Assembly: GCA_040220855.1 (NCBI GenBank)
Contig: JAVJVZ010000026.1
Location: forward strand, 1-64,000
Direction: 5' to 3'
Origin: JACKNG01 sp040220855
GTDB taxonomy: Bacteria; Pseudomonadota; Gammaproteobacteria; Ga0077536
DNA length: 64,000 nt
Below the pieces are notes generated by a model, which was given only the letters and a program-made list of their open reading frames with translations, did not search any database and had not been told where the DNA came from. Of this stretch, positions 44,776-53,464 are shown piece by piece. The translations under genes and the position numbers were made by a program. Position 1 is the stretch's first letter; every line of letters begins with the position of its first letter.

Positions 44776-45090
44776 TCAGCCAGGGGTCGTCAGCCGACGC
44801 ACGATGGCGGCGGTGGTGCGATCGAACTCGCCGTTGGCGCGGTAGACGTAGACCCCGGTCAGCACGAAGCCGAGCAGGATGATGCCGACCCCGATCGGAA
44901 TCCCCCAGGTGATCACCGTGCCGGCGCCGAGCGGCGCGGCGAACAGTGCCGGTCGGAAGGCGATGACGAGAATGAAGGCGTAGTAGACAACCAGCATTAT
45001 CGTCGCCAGTGTCCAGCTCAACCGGCTGCGCCGGCGCTGCAGGGCCTGGAATTCCGGGTCGTCAAAAATCTTCTGGTAGAGCGCGTCCAT
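44776..45090 (-). CDS. DUF485 membrane protein (YjcH-like)
   Basis: This encodes 104 residues with the family opening MDALYQKIFDDPEFQALQRRRSRLSW, then two membrane helices (MLVVYYAFILVIAFRPALFA, WGIPIGVGIILLGFVLTGVYVYRA). DUF485 proteins are found next to actP and are thought to assist the symporter. The spacing to actP is 189 bases. The protein is full-length and typical. Confidence 0.92.
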   Translation of the reverse strand: MDALYQKIFDDPEFQALQRRRSRLSWTLATIMLVVYYAFILVIAFRPALFAAPLGAGTVITWGIPIGVGIILLGFVLTGVYVYRANGEFDRTTAAIVRRLTTPG

Positions 45091-45144
45091 CGGGGTCCGC
45101 GCGCACCGACGCAGGTTGCTGTGGCGGTGCGCGCGTGGCGCCGC

Positions 45145-46302
45145 CTACCAGAGCCTGGCGCTCGCCATGCGCGCGCCCTCGGCGAGCGCGGCGAACTTCG
45201 CCCAGACCACCGAATCGGCCACCATCTCCCAGCCGGCGAACGTTCCGAAACCACAGTCACAGCCGGCGATCACGCGTTCCTTGTCGCCCATCGCGTCGAC
45301 CGCCTCGAGGATGCGGTTGCACACGACCTGCGGATGCTCGATGTAGTTGACCGTCGAGTCGATGATGCCCGGAATGAGCAACACGTCGTCCGGCAGGCCG
45401 AGCTTCTTCAGGCTCGCATACTCGTGCTGGTGGCGCGGATTGGCGAACTCGATGGCGAACGCGCCGACGCGCGCTTCGCGGATCACCGGCAGTATGTCGG
45501 CGAGTGGGACATCGCAATCGTGCGGGCCGTCGTAGTTGCCCCAGCACACGTGCAGTCGTATGCGCTCGCGCGGGATGTTGACGCAGGCCTCGTTGATGGC
45601 ATCGATGTGGATTGCAATGGCGTCCTGGAACTCCTTGAGGGAGTCGTGCTGGAACATGCCATGGCGCTCCATCGCGAGATCCGGGCAATCGAGCTGCAAC
45701 AGGTAGCCACGCTCGTGGATCAGCTCGTACTCCTGGCGCAGCTCGCGCGCCACCGCGCGCACGTACGCTTCATGGGTATCGTAGTACTTGTTGCCCATGG
45801 TCGTGCACACGATGCCGGGGCAGGCGGCAGTCATGAACGGCTCGACGTACTGGCCGTCGCGCCCGGCCAGTGCGGCATCGAACATGTCGCACTCGCGCCG
45901 TGCCGGCGCGAGATCGGTGTAACGCACCTCGGCGCTCGCCGCCGGGGCGTCGAACACCTTCGACATCACCATGCCACGGTTGGCCCAGATCTGGCCGAAG
46001 TCCGGGTAGCTCGCGAAATCGGTGAACGGCAGCCGCTCGCTGACCTCGTCGAAGCCGGCGAGACGCTGGGCGACGTAGGTCTGAAAGCCGACGCGCGGCT
46101 GCTCACCATCGTTGATGATGTCGAGACCGGACGCGATCTGCTTGTCGACACAGCGCGCGACGCCGGCGCGCGCCAGCTCGTCGAGGCGCTCGAGGTCGAC
46201 TGTCTTGCCATCCTCCTGCGCGATGAGCAGGTCGGACAGCTCGCGGTTGCGCGGCAGGCTGCCGACATGGGTGGTCAGGATACGGTTCTCGCTGCGCTGC
46301 AT
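45145..46302 (-). CDS. Cobalamin-independent methionine synthase II-like protein
   Basis: This encodes 385 residues, start MQRSENRILTTHVGSLPRN behind GGAGGGGAG. It resembles the C-terminal catalytic half of MetE: a TIM barrel with DIINDGEQPRVGF, CWGNYDG and AGCDCGFGTFAGWE (the zinc-ligand area). Without the N-terminal half of MetE it belongs to the stand-alone group, members of which may move methyl groups from corrinoid-free donors or act as related thiol methyltransferases. The substrate is unclear. It runs on the strand opposite the downstream chemotaxis cluster, divergent from cheY. Confidence 0.82.
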   Translation of the reverse strand: MQRSENRILTTHVGSLPRNRELSDLLIAQEDGKTVDLERLDELARAGVARCVDKQIASGLDIINDGEQPRVGFQTYVAQRLAGFDEVSERLPFTDFASYPDFGQIWANRGMVMSKVFDAPAASAEVRYTDLAPARRECDMFDAALAGRDGQYVEPFMTAACPGIVCTTMGNKYYDTHEAYVRAVARELRQEYELIHERGYLLQLDCPDLAMERHGMFQHDSLKEFQDAIAIHIDAINEACVNIPRERIRLHVCWGNYDGPHDCDVPLADILPVIREARVGAFAIEFANPRHQHEYASLKKLGLPDDVLLIPGIIDSTVNYIEHPQVVCNRILEAVDAMGDKERVIAGCDCGFGTFAGWEMVADSVVWAKFAALAEGARMASARLW

Positions 46303-46516
46303 GGCTCCCCTCCGGCAGGCCTTGATGTTCCGCCAACCCCGTGCTCCCCGGGCCGGCGACCGGCGCCCAGTGTACACGCGGCGGGGACGCCCCCGCACCC
46401 GTCCCGCGGACCGCCTCAAGCGCGATGCCGCATGGCCGCTACCAGCGGCGACAGCGCCTGCCCGGCGGGATGCCGACGGCGCCGCCCCTGGCTCGCAGCG
46501 GATCAATCGATTTCCA

Positions 46517-46543
46517 TAAAGGAACACCGGTTACTGCCGCTAC
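46517..46543 (+). promoter_or_regulatory. sigma28 (FliA)-like promoter ahead of cheY
   Basis: TAAA at 46517-46520, exactly 15 bases, then GCCGCTAC at 46536-46543 matches the sigma28 consensus TAAA-N15-GCCGATAA in the first four and five or six of the last eight bases. The cheY start lies 49 bases further on. This would tie the chemotaxis cluster to the flagellar regulon. Confidence 0.7.
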
Positions 46544-46591
46544 CAGCGATCAGGTTCGCAACGAAGGCATTTCTTTCTCAGGAGACTCTCT

Positions 46592-46954
46592 ATGGCAAAC
46601 GTCCTTGCAGTCGACGATTCGGCTTCCATGCGACAAATGGTCTCGTTCACGCTCAAGGGCGCCGGCTACGACGTCACCGAGGCGGTCGATGGCCAGGACG
46701 CGCTCGACAAGGCGCGCGCAGGCAAGGTCGATGTCGTCCTCACCGACGTCAACATGCCCAACATGGATGGTATCGAGCTGATCCGCCAGCTGCGCGGTCT
46801 GCCCCAGTACAAATTCACTCCCATGCTGCTGCTGACAACGGAATCGGGCACCGACAAGAAGGCCGAAGGCAAGGCTGCCGGCGCCACCGGCTGGCTGGTC
46901 AAACCGTTCAACCCCGACCAGCTGCTCGCCACTCTCGCCAAAGTGCTCGGCTGA
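46592..46954 (+). CDS. cheY: Chemotaxis response regulator CheY
   Basis: This encodes 120 residues, GGAG before the ATG. A single receiver domain: acidic Asp8-Asp9, phosphorylation Asp52 (LTDVNMPN), switch residues Thr82/Thr83 and Lys104 (WLVKPF). The protein takes phosphate from CheA and binds the flagellar motor switch. It opens the cluster behind a sigma28-like promoter. The only other receiver domains in the cluster are those of CheB and the REC-PP2C protein. No cheZ or cheC is seen. Confidence 0.95.
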   Translation: MANVLAVDDSASMRQMVSFTLKGAGYDVTEAVDGQDALDKARAGKVDVVLTDVNMPNMDGIELIRQLRGLPQYKFTPMLLLTTESGTDKKAEGKAAGATGWLVKPFNPDQLLATLAKVLG

Positions 46955-47013
46955 GCGCGGCCGTCCGACCCGGCGCGCCGGAGCGCGCGTCACACCATCA
47001 GCGGGGCAGCAGC

Positions 47014-49110
47014 ATGTCCATCGATATCGCGCAATTTCACCAGGTGTTCTTCGAGGAATCCTTCGAAGGGCTGGAGGTCATGGAATCGGGCCTCCTCGAT
47101 CTCGAGGTCGGTCAACCCGACGCCGAGGCGATCAACAGCATTTTTCGCGCTGCCCATTCCATCAAGGGCGGCAGCGGCACGTTCGGATTCACCGCCATCG
47201 GCGAGTTCACCCATCTCCTCGAGACCCTGCTCGACGAGATGCGCAATGGTACCCGCGAGGTCACTCGTGAGGCGGTCGACGTGCTCCTGCTCGCCGTCGA
47301 CAGCTTGCGCGAGATGTTGAGCGCCGCACGTGACGGCGCCGATTTCGATGCCGAGGCAGTCGCTGCGGTCCATGCGAAGCTCGAGCAGCAGCTCGCCGCC
47401 GGCAGCGCAGTGCCTGTCACGCCCGCGGTCGAAGCGACGACCGCGTCCGCGTCCGCGTCCGCGTCCGCCAGCGGCGCTGCGGGTGGCGAGTGGACCATCG
47501 CCTTCGCACCGCACCCGAACCTGTTCGCGACCGGCAACGACCCGGTGCGCATCCTGCGCGAGCTGCGCGCCCTCGGCGACAGCCGCGTACAAGCCGACCT
47601 GTCCGGGCTGCCGCCCTATGCCGAGTTCGACCCCGAGGCCTGCTACGTGCGCTGGACCATCACCCTCGACGGCACCGTCGAGGAAAGCGCCATTCGCGAA
47701 GTCTTCGAGTGGGTCGAGGACGATGCCGACATCCACCTCGAGCGCGCCAGCGCTGCCGGCGCCGAGGTCCCGGGCAGCGCGTGCAACGACGCCGTCGACG
47801 AGGCCGTCGCGGCTCCCGCTCTGACCGTCGCGCCGCCGCCTGTCGAACGGCGCGGCGGCGAAGACCGTCGCAGCGGTGAGCGCCGCGCCGGCGCGGCGGG
47901 CGGTAGCACGTCCTCGATTCGCGTCGATATCGGCAAGGTCGACTCGCTCATCAACCTCGTCGGCGAGCTCGTCATCACCCAGTCCATGCTCGGCCAGCTC
48001 GACGACCCCGAGCACGTCGACTTCGACAAGTTGCGCGAGGGTCTCGCGCAGCTCGAGCGCAACACGCGCGAGCTGCAGGAATCGGTGATGCGCATCCGCA
48101 TGCTGCCGATCAGCTTCTCCTTCAATCGCTTCCCGCGCCTCGTTCGCGACCTGAGCTCCAAGCTCGGCAAGGAAGTGGAACTCAAGATCGTCGGCGAGCA
48201 GACCGAACTCGACAAGACCGTGCTCGAGAAGATCGCCGATCCCCTCGTGCACCTCGTGCGCAATGCGCTCGATCACGGCATCGAACAGCCGGATCGGCGC
48301 GCCGCCGCCGGCAAGCCGCGCCACGGCACGTTGACCCTCGCCGCGCGTCACGAAGGCGGCAACATCGTCATCGAAATCAGTGATGACGGTGCCGGTCTCG
48401 ATTGCGACAGGCTGCTCGCCAAGGCACGCGAGCGTGGCCTCGTCGGCGCCGACGAGCACCTTCCCGAGGACCGCAACCACGAGTTGATCTTCCACCCCGG
48501 CTTCTCGACCGCCAAGGAGATCAGCGACGTCTCCGGCCGCGGTGTCGGCATGGATGTCGTCAAGCGCAACATCAAGGAGCTCGGCGGCGTCATCGACATC
48601 CAATCCAAATTCGGCGCCGGCTCGACCATCCGTATCCGCTTGCCATTGACCCTGGCCATCCTGGACGGGCAGCTCGTGCGCGTCGGCGACCAGACGTACA
48701 TCGTGCCGCTGGTCTCGATCATCGAGTCGCTGCAGGTCGACCCGTCGCGCATCAAGTCGGTAGTGGGTGCCGCCGAGCTCTATCGCCTGCGTGGTGAGTA
48801 CATCCCGATCGTGCGTCTGTACAAGTTGTTCGGTATCGAGCCGGAATCGAGCAGCCTCGAGGACGGCCTGCTGGTGGTCATCGAGGGCGAAGGGCAGCGC
48901 GCCGGCATCTTCATCGATGAACTGCTTGGCCAGCAGCAGGTCGTGATCAAGAGCCTCGAAACCAACTACCGCAAGGTCGACGGCATCTCTGGCGCCACCA
49001 TCCTGGGTGACGGCACCGTCGCCATGATCATGGACGCCGGCGGCCTCATCGCCCTCAACCGCCAGGCGCACAAGCCCGCCAATCCCTCAGACAACGTGAA
49101 AGCCGCCTAG
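47014..49110 (+). CDS. cheA: Chemotaxis histidine kinase CheA
   Basis: This encodes 698 residues; the start is ATG (MSIDIAQFHQVFF). The open frame continues upstream to 45121, but that is not coding. Order: HPt domain with His48 (RAAHSIKGGSG), a flexible Ala/Ser linker with a hexanucleotide repeat, a middle domain (AFAPHPNLFATGNDPVRIL to about residue 250), the dimerisation and ATPase region (LVHLVRNALDHGIE, GVGMDVVKRNI) and a C-terminal CheW-like domain (about 545-690). It phosphorylates CheY and CheB in response to receptors. Cytoplasmic. Confidence 0.95.
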   Translation: MSIDIAQFHQVFFEESFEGLEVMESGLLDLEVGQPDAEAINSIFRAAHSIKGGSGTFGFTAIGEFTHLLETLLDEMRNGTREVTREAVDVLLLAVDSLREMLSAARDGADFDAEAVAAVHAKLEQQLAAGSAVPVTPAVEATTASASASASASGAAGGEWTIAFAPHPNLFATGNDPVRILRELRALGDSRVQADLSGLPPYAEFDPEACYVRWTITLDGTVEESAIREVFEWVEDDADIHLERASAAGAEVPGSACNDAVDEAVAAPALTVAPPPVERRGGEDRRSGERRAGAAGGSTSSIRVDIGKVDSLINLVGELVITQSMLGQLDDPEHVDFDKLREGLAQLERNTRELQESVMRIRMLPISFSFNRFPRLVRDLSSKLGKEVELKIVGEQTELDKTVLEKIADPLVHLVRNALDHGIEQPDRRAAAGKPRHGTLTLAARHEGGNIVIEISDDGAGLDCDRLLAKARERGLVGADEHLPEDRNHELIFHPGFSTAKEISDVSGRGVGMDVVKRNIKELGGVIDIQSKFGAGSTIRIRLPLTLAILDGQLVRVGDQTYIVPLVSIIESLQVDPSRIKSVVGAAELYRLRGEYIPIVRLYKLFGIEPESSSLEDGLLVVIEGEGQRAGIFIDELLGQQQVVIKSLETNYRKVDGISGATILGDGTVAMIMDAGGLIALNRQAHKPANPSDNVKAA
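47443..47466 (+). repeat. Hexanucleotide repeat in the cheA linker
   Basis: Four tandem GCGTCC units code for an Ala-Ser run between the HPt and middle domains of CheA. Slippage would add or remove two residues without a frameshift, changing linker length only. Confidence 0.8.
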
Positions 49111-49121
49111 GAGTGATCCGC

Positions 49122-49643
49122 ATGGACACCAGCATGAACGCACAATCCATCGAGCTGGGCATGACCGACAACGTCGGCAACGCCGACCAGTACCTTACCT
49201 TCCTGTTGAACGGTGAGGAGTACGGCGTCGACATCCTGCGTGTCCAGGAAATCAAAGGCTGGATGCCGACCACGAAGATACCGAACACCCCTGAATACAT
49301 TCGCGGCGTGATGAACCTGCGCGGCGCCATCGTGCCGATCATCGACCTGCGCCTGCGCTTCAACATGCCGGCCATCGAGCAGACCGCGACCACCGTCGTC
49401 ATCGTGCTCAAGGTCGAGAGCGAGGCCGGCGAGCGCACCATCGGCTTTGTCGTCGATGCCGTCTCGGAGGTCTACAACGTGTCGGCCGAGCATTTCAAGG
49501 CCGCACCGGATTTCGGCAGCCAGGTACACACCGATTTCATCCGCGCGCTCGCGACGGTCGACGAGAAGATGATCATCCTGCTCGACATCGACCGCCTGGT
49601 GGGCAGCGACGGCATCCTGCAGGCGCCCAACGCGAGCCACTGA
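49122..49643 (+). CDS. cheW: Chemotaxis coupling protein CheW
   Basis: This encodes 173 residues. GGAG eight bases upstream favours the ATG (MDTSMNAQSIE) over the GTG at 49113. CheW signatures are present: YLTFLLNGEEYGVDILRVQEIKGW, then GVMNLRGAIVPIIDLRLRF and GFVVDAVSEVYNVS. It links receptors to CheA. It follows cheA with 11 bases between genes and is followed by a PAS receptor gene. Confidence 0.95.
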   Translation: MDTSMNAQSIELGMTDNVGNADQYLTFLLNGEEYGVDILRVQEIKGWMPTTKIPNTPEYIRGVMNLRGAIVPIIDLRLRFNMPAIEQTATTVVIVLKVESEAGERTIGFVVDAVSEVYNVSAEHFKAAPDFGSQVHTDFIRALATVDEKMIILLDIDRLVGSDGILQAPNASH

Positions 49644-49744
49644 GGCCAGCGAACGCGCCCAGGGCGCGCGCCGCGCCCGACGAACCCGAACCCCAACGCC
49701 TTACAAACCCCTGGTCGGCATAGGGATGCCGATGGAGAACACCG

Positions 49745-51586
49745 ATGAGCCTTGAACAGGAAGATACGACCCTGGAGCTGGCGCGCCTGCGCTCCGCCCT
49801 CGACCGCACCTTGACCGCGATGATGATGATCGACCGCGACCTCGTCATCACCTATGCCAACAAGGCAACGCTCGAACTCATGCGGGCACGCGAAGAAACG
49901 CTCCGCGCGACCTACCCGGGCTTCAGTGTCGACACGCTCATCGGCAGCTGCATCGACATGTTCCATGCCGACGCGTCACACCAGCGCAAGCTGCTGGCCG
50001 ATCCGGCCAACCTGCCGTTCTCGACCGACATCAAGGTCGCCGACCTGGTGTTCAACATCCAGGTCACCGCCCAGCGCGACACCGACGGCGCCTACATCGG
50101 CAATACGCTCGAGTGGCACGACGTCACCGAGCAGCGGCGTGTCGAGTCGGAGATGAAGGATTTCACCGCCAAGTTCGCCGCCATCAGCCGGGCTCAGGCC
50201 TACATCGAGTTCGATGTCGATGGCACGATAATCGATGCCAACGAGAACTTCCTCGGTGCACTCGGTTACGCGCGCGACGAGGTCGTCGGCCGTCATCACC
50301 GGATGTTCGTCGAACCTGAGCATGCGTCGTCACCCGAATATCGGGCGCTGTGGGAACGCCTCCAGCGCGGCGAGTATGCCTCGGGCGAGTTCAAGCGCAT
50401 CGCCAAGGGCGGCAACGAAGTGTGGATCCAGGCGTCCTACTGCCCCGTTCTCGACGACTCCGGCAAGCCCTACAAGGTTGTCAAGTACGCATCGGACATC
50501 ACCGCGCGCAAGACCGCGTTCAATCGCTGCGAGAGCATCATGGCGGCGATCGCCGAAGGGGACCTCACGCGCCTGATGGAGGGCGAGTACAGCGGCGACC
50601 TGGCGGCATTGCAGGCCGCGGTGAACGACACCGTCACCCGCCTGCGCGACATGGTGGAGAAGATTCGCACCAGCGCGCTGTCGATCAACAGCGCCGCGAG
50701 CGAGGTCGCCAAGGGCAACACGGAACTCTCCGCACGTACCGAGGAGCAAGCCTCGTCGCTCGAAGAAACAGCAGCCAGCATGGAAGAGATGACTTCCACC
50801 GTGCAGCAGAATGCCGACAACTCGCGTCAGGCCAATCAGCTCGCGAGTTCCGCCCGCGACCAGGCAAGCGAGGGCGGCGAAGTGGTCGGCCGCGCGGTCA
50901 GCGCGATGGCCGAGATCAACGAGTCCAGCAAGAAGATTGCAGACATCATCGGCGTCATCGACGAAATCGCCTTCCAGACCAACCTGCTCGCGCTGAACGC
51001 CGCGGTCGAGGCCGCGCGCGCCGGTGAACAGGGTCGCGGCTTTGCCGTGGTCGCCTCCGAGGTGCGCAATCTCGCGCAGCGCTCGGCCTCGGCGGCCAAG
51101 GAGATCAAGGCGCTCATCAGCGATTCGGTGCAGAAGGTCACGGAGGGCTCCAAGCTCGTCGACGCTTCGGGCTCGACGCTCGAGGAGATCGTCAACTCCG
51201 TGAAGAAGGTCTCCGACATCATCGGCGAGATCGCGGTCGCATCGGAAGAGCAGTCGAGTGGCATCAGCCAGGTCAACCAGGCCGTGACGCAGATGGACCA
51301 GATGACCCAGCAGAACGCCGCACTGGTCGAGCAGGCAGCAGCTGCCAGCGAATCGATGGACGAGGAGTCGCGCGCACTGATAGAGCTGATCCAGTTCTTC
51401 CGCACCGGACAATCCACGGCGACGGTGCACACCGCACCCGCACGCCCGGCAGCACCGCAGGTCGAGCGTCGCGGCGCCGACCGTCCGTGGTCGAACACGG
51501 CGTCGGGCGCGCGGGCGACCGCGCCGCGTACGGCGCCCATGGCGCAAGCCGCTGCCGGCGGCAGCGACGTGTGGGAAGAGTTCTGA
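49745..51586 (+). CDS. Soluble PAS-type methyl-accepting chemotaxis protein
   Basis: This encodes 613 residues without membrane helices. Two PAS domains come first (RTLTAMMMIDRDLVITYANKA; QAYIEFDVDGTIIDANENFLGALGY), then a methyl-accepting signalling domain with the hairpin tip DEIAFQTNLLALNAAVEAARAGEQGRGF. It ends in DVWEEF, a WxxF-type tail like the pentapeptide that tethers CheR/CheB in other species. It likely senses redox or a bound cofactor in the cytoplasm. It is encoded in the che operon. Confidence 0.9.
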   Translation: MSLEQEDTTLELARLRSALDRTLTAMMMIDRDLVITYANKATLELMRAREETLRATYPGFSVDTLIGSCIDMFHADASHQRKLLADPANLPFSTDIKVADLVFNIQVTAQRDTDGAYIGNTLEWHDVTEQRRVESEMKDFTAKFAAISRAQAYIEFDVDGTIIDANENFLGALGYARDEVVGRHHRMFVEPEHASSPEYRALWERLQRGEYASGEFKRIAKGGNEVWIQASYCPVLDDSGKPYKVVKYASDITARKTAFNRCESIMAAIAEGDLTRLMEGEYSGDLAALQAAVNDTVTRLRDMVEKIRTSALSINSAASEVAKGNTELSARTEEQASSLEETAASMEEMTSTVQQNADNSRQANQLASSARDQASEGGEVVGRAVSAMAEINESSKKIADIIGVIDEIAFQTNLLALNAAVEAARAGEQGRGFAVVASEVRNLAQRSASAAKEIKALISDSVQKVTEGSKLVDASGSTLEEIVNSVKKVSDIIGEIAVASEEQSSGISQVNQAVTQMDQMTQQNAALVEQAAAASESMDEESRALIELIQFFRTGQSTATVHTAPARPAAPQVERRGADRPWSNTASGARATAPRTAPMAQAAAGGSDVWEEF

Positions 51587-51648
51587 CGCACCGACGGGGA
51601 CGCGCGCCGTCCCCGTCAGCGCGATACGACCATCAAGGACGGATCACG

Positions 51649-51945
51649 ATGAGCGAGTCAACGACGGCGATCATTCTCGACGCCACCACCCGCATCGCGG
51701 AAGCGGCCGCGCTCAAGGAGGCTTGCGACGCCAGCGCCTGCGACCTCCTCATCGATGCCAGCGGCGTCGACAGCATCGATGCCGCGGCGTTGCAATGCCT
51801 GGCGGCGGTACGTGCGCACTGCGCGGCGATGGCGCGGGGCTTCCTCATCGAGGCGCCCTCGGAGGCCTTTCTCAGGGCCGCCGGAACGACCGGCCTCGAC
51901 GATGCACTTGGCCTGGCAGCGTCGACCGCGGCGCGGCCGGCATGA
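51649..51945 (+). CDS. STAS-domain protein lacking the phospho-Ser
   Basis: This encodes 98 residues of STAS fold. The usual phosphorylation position in the family motif (D-S-x-x) reads SIDAAALQCL, with Ala where Ser is normal. Its stop overlaps the cheR start (ATGA), so translation is coupled. Such STAS proteins occur in chemotaxis operons without known function; this version cannot be switched by Ser phosphorylation at the usual site and may act as a constitutive partner or a scaffold. Confidence 0.75.
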   Translation: MSESTTAIILDATTRIAEAAALKEACDASACDLLIDASGVDSIDAAALQCLAAVRAHCAAMARGFLIEAPSEAFLRAAGTTGLDDALGLAASTAARPA

Positions 51946-52799
51946 GCACTGCCGCCATCCTGGCCGCCTCCACCCACGAGTACGCCTTCGACGACGGCCA
52001 TTTCAACCTCCTGCGCAAGCTCGTCGCCGAACATGCCGGCATCGCGCTGAACGACTCCAAGCGCGAACTGGTCTACGGCCGCCTGGCCCGGCGCATCCGC
52101 GCGCTCGGCCTCGGCGGCTTCGACGACTACTGCGCCTTGCTGCGACGTGACCCTGACGCGGAGATGATGGAATTCATCAACGCCATCACGACCAATCTCA
52201 CGGCGTTCTTCCGCGAGAATCATCACTTCGAGTTTCTTGCCGAGACCGCCATCCCGGAGTTCCTCGCTGCCAACGCCTCGCGGCGGCGCCTGCGGATCTG
52301 GTCGGCCGGCTGCTCGACCGGCGAAGAGCCGTACAGTATCGCGATGACGCTGTTGGAGAGCATCCCGAACGCGGCGAACTGGGACATCCGCATTCTCGCT
52401 ACCGATATCGACTCCAACGTCGTCACCACCGCCGCAACCGGCCTCTATGCGGAATCGCGCATGGCCGGCATCTCGGACGCGCGCCGGCGGCGCTGGTTCG
52501 AGCCCGCGGCTGGACAGCCGGGCTACGCCAGTGTGAAAGGCGAAGTGCGCGAGCTGATTCGCTTCGCACCGCTCAACCTCATGCAGGAGTGGCCGTTCAA
52601 GGGCCCCTTCGACGCCATCTTCTGCCGCAACGTGGTGATCTATTTCGACAAGCCGACCCAGCACACGCTGTTCCGCCGCTATGCCCGGATCATCGCGCCC
52701 CACGGTTATCTCTTCATCGGCCACTCGGAGTCGATGTTCGGTGCGCAGACCGGCTTCGAGCTGATCGGCCGCACTACCTACCGCATCAACAAGGACTGA
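51942..52799 (+). CDS. cheR: Chemotaxis methyltransferase CheR
   Basis: This encodes 285 residues. An N-terminal helical domain (FNLLRKLVAEHAGIALNDSKRELVYGRLARRIRALGL) is followed by the SAM-binding domain with WSAGCSTGEEPYSIAM, LATDIDSNVV, and FDAIFCRNVVIYFD. It methylates receptor glutamates. The start overlaps the STAS gene. The length is normal; no tetratricopeptide extension. Confidence 0.95.
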   Translation: MSTAAILAASTHEYAFDDGHFNLLRKLVAEHAGIALNDSKRELVYGRLARRIRALGLGGFDDYCALLRRDPDAEMMEFINAITTNLTAFFRENHHFEFLAETAIPEFLAANASRRRLRIWSAGCSTGEEPYSIAMTLLESIPNAANWDIRILATDIDSNVVTTAATGLYAESRMAGISDARRRRWFEPAAGQPGYASVKGEVRELIRFAPLNLMQEWPFKGPFDAIFCRNVVIYFDKPTQHTLFRRYARIIAPHGYLFIGHSESMFGAQTGFELIGRTTYRINKD

Positions 52800-52804
52800 C
52801 CAGG

Positions 52805-53455
52805 ATGGTCGCCACACCGATTGAAGCCCGCGCCCTGCGGCCGATCCGCCGTGAACAGTTCGCCCACGTCCGCCGCATGCAGGATGCACGGGTCGGCGCG
52901 GTGGTGGCCAAGATCCTGCCCGGCGAGTTCTATGCCACGAGCGATGACGAGACCATCGTGACCACGCTCGGCTCCTGTGTCTCGGCCTGCCTGTGGCATC
53001 CCGACAGCGGGATTGGCGGGATGAACCACTTCATGCTGCCGGACGGGGGGTCGGCCCAGGCGGGCCGTACCGACATCGTCGCCGCCAGCGAAGGCGCCCG
53101 CTACGGGTCCTTCGCCATGGAGCACCTCATCAACGCTATCCTCGCTACCGGGCTGCGCCGCGAGGAACTGGTGGCGAAGATCGTCGGTGGCGGACATGTC
53201 CTGCCCATCGCGACCGACATTGGCGCGAGCAACATCGCGTTCGTGCGCGCCTACCTGGCCAATGAAGGCATCGCCATCGTGGGGGAGAACGTGGGCGGGA
53301 ATTTCGGCCGCCAGGTTCGCTTCCATCCGATGAGTGGACGCGCACAGGTACGCCCGCTGGCGGCGACCGGGGCGCAGAGCGTTGCGGACGAGGAAGCGCG
53401 CTACCGCCGCGCCATTACCCAGACGCCCGCTGCCGGCGACGTCGAACTCTTCTGA
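52805..53455 (+). CDS. cheD: Chemoreceptor glutamine deamidase CheD
   Basis: This encodes 216 residues. The catalytic Cys58 (LGSCVSACLW) and His75 (GGMNHFMLP) are intact; KIVGGGHVL is also typical. It deamidates receptor glutamines. The C-terminus ends GDVELF, which is shared (as GDIELF) with the receptor-like protein at 54662-55876 and so may be a docking tail. There is no CheC in the window to control it. It is ten bases from cheB. Confidence 0.94.
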   Translation: MVATPIEARALRPIRREQFAHVRRMQDARVGAVVAKILPGEFYATSDDETIVTTLGSCVSACLWHPDSGIGGMNHFMLPDGGSAQAGRTDIVAASEGARYGSFAMEHLINAILATGLRREELVAKIVGGGHVLPIATDIGASNIAFVRAYLANEGIAIVGENVGGNFGRQVRFHPMSGRAQVRPLAATGAQSVADEEARYRRAITQTPAAGDVELF

Positions 53456-53464
53456 GGCTCGCAC

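Noticed and set aside
45121..47013. Open frame running into cheA from 45121
   Set aside because: It lies opposite the MetE-like gene and covers cheY in another frame; CheA homology begins only at 47014.
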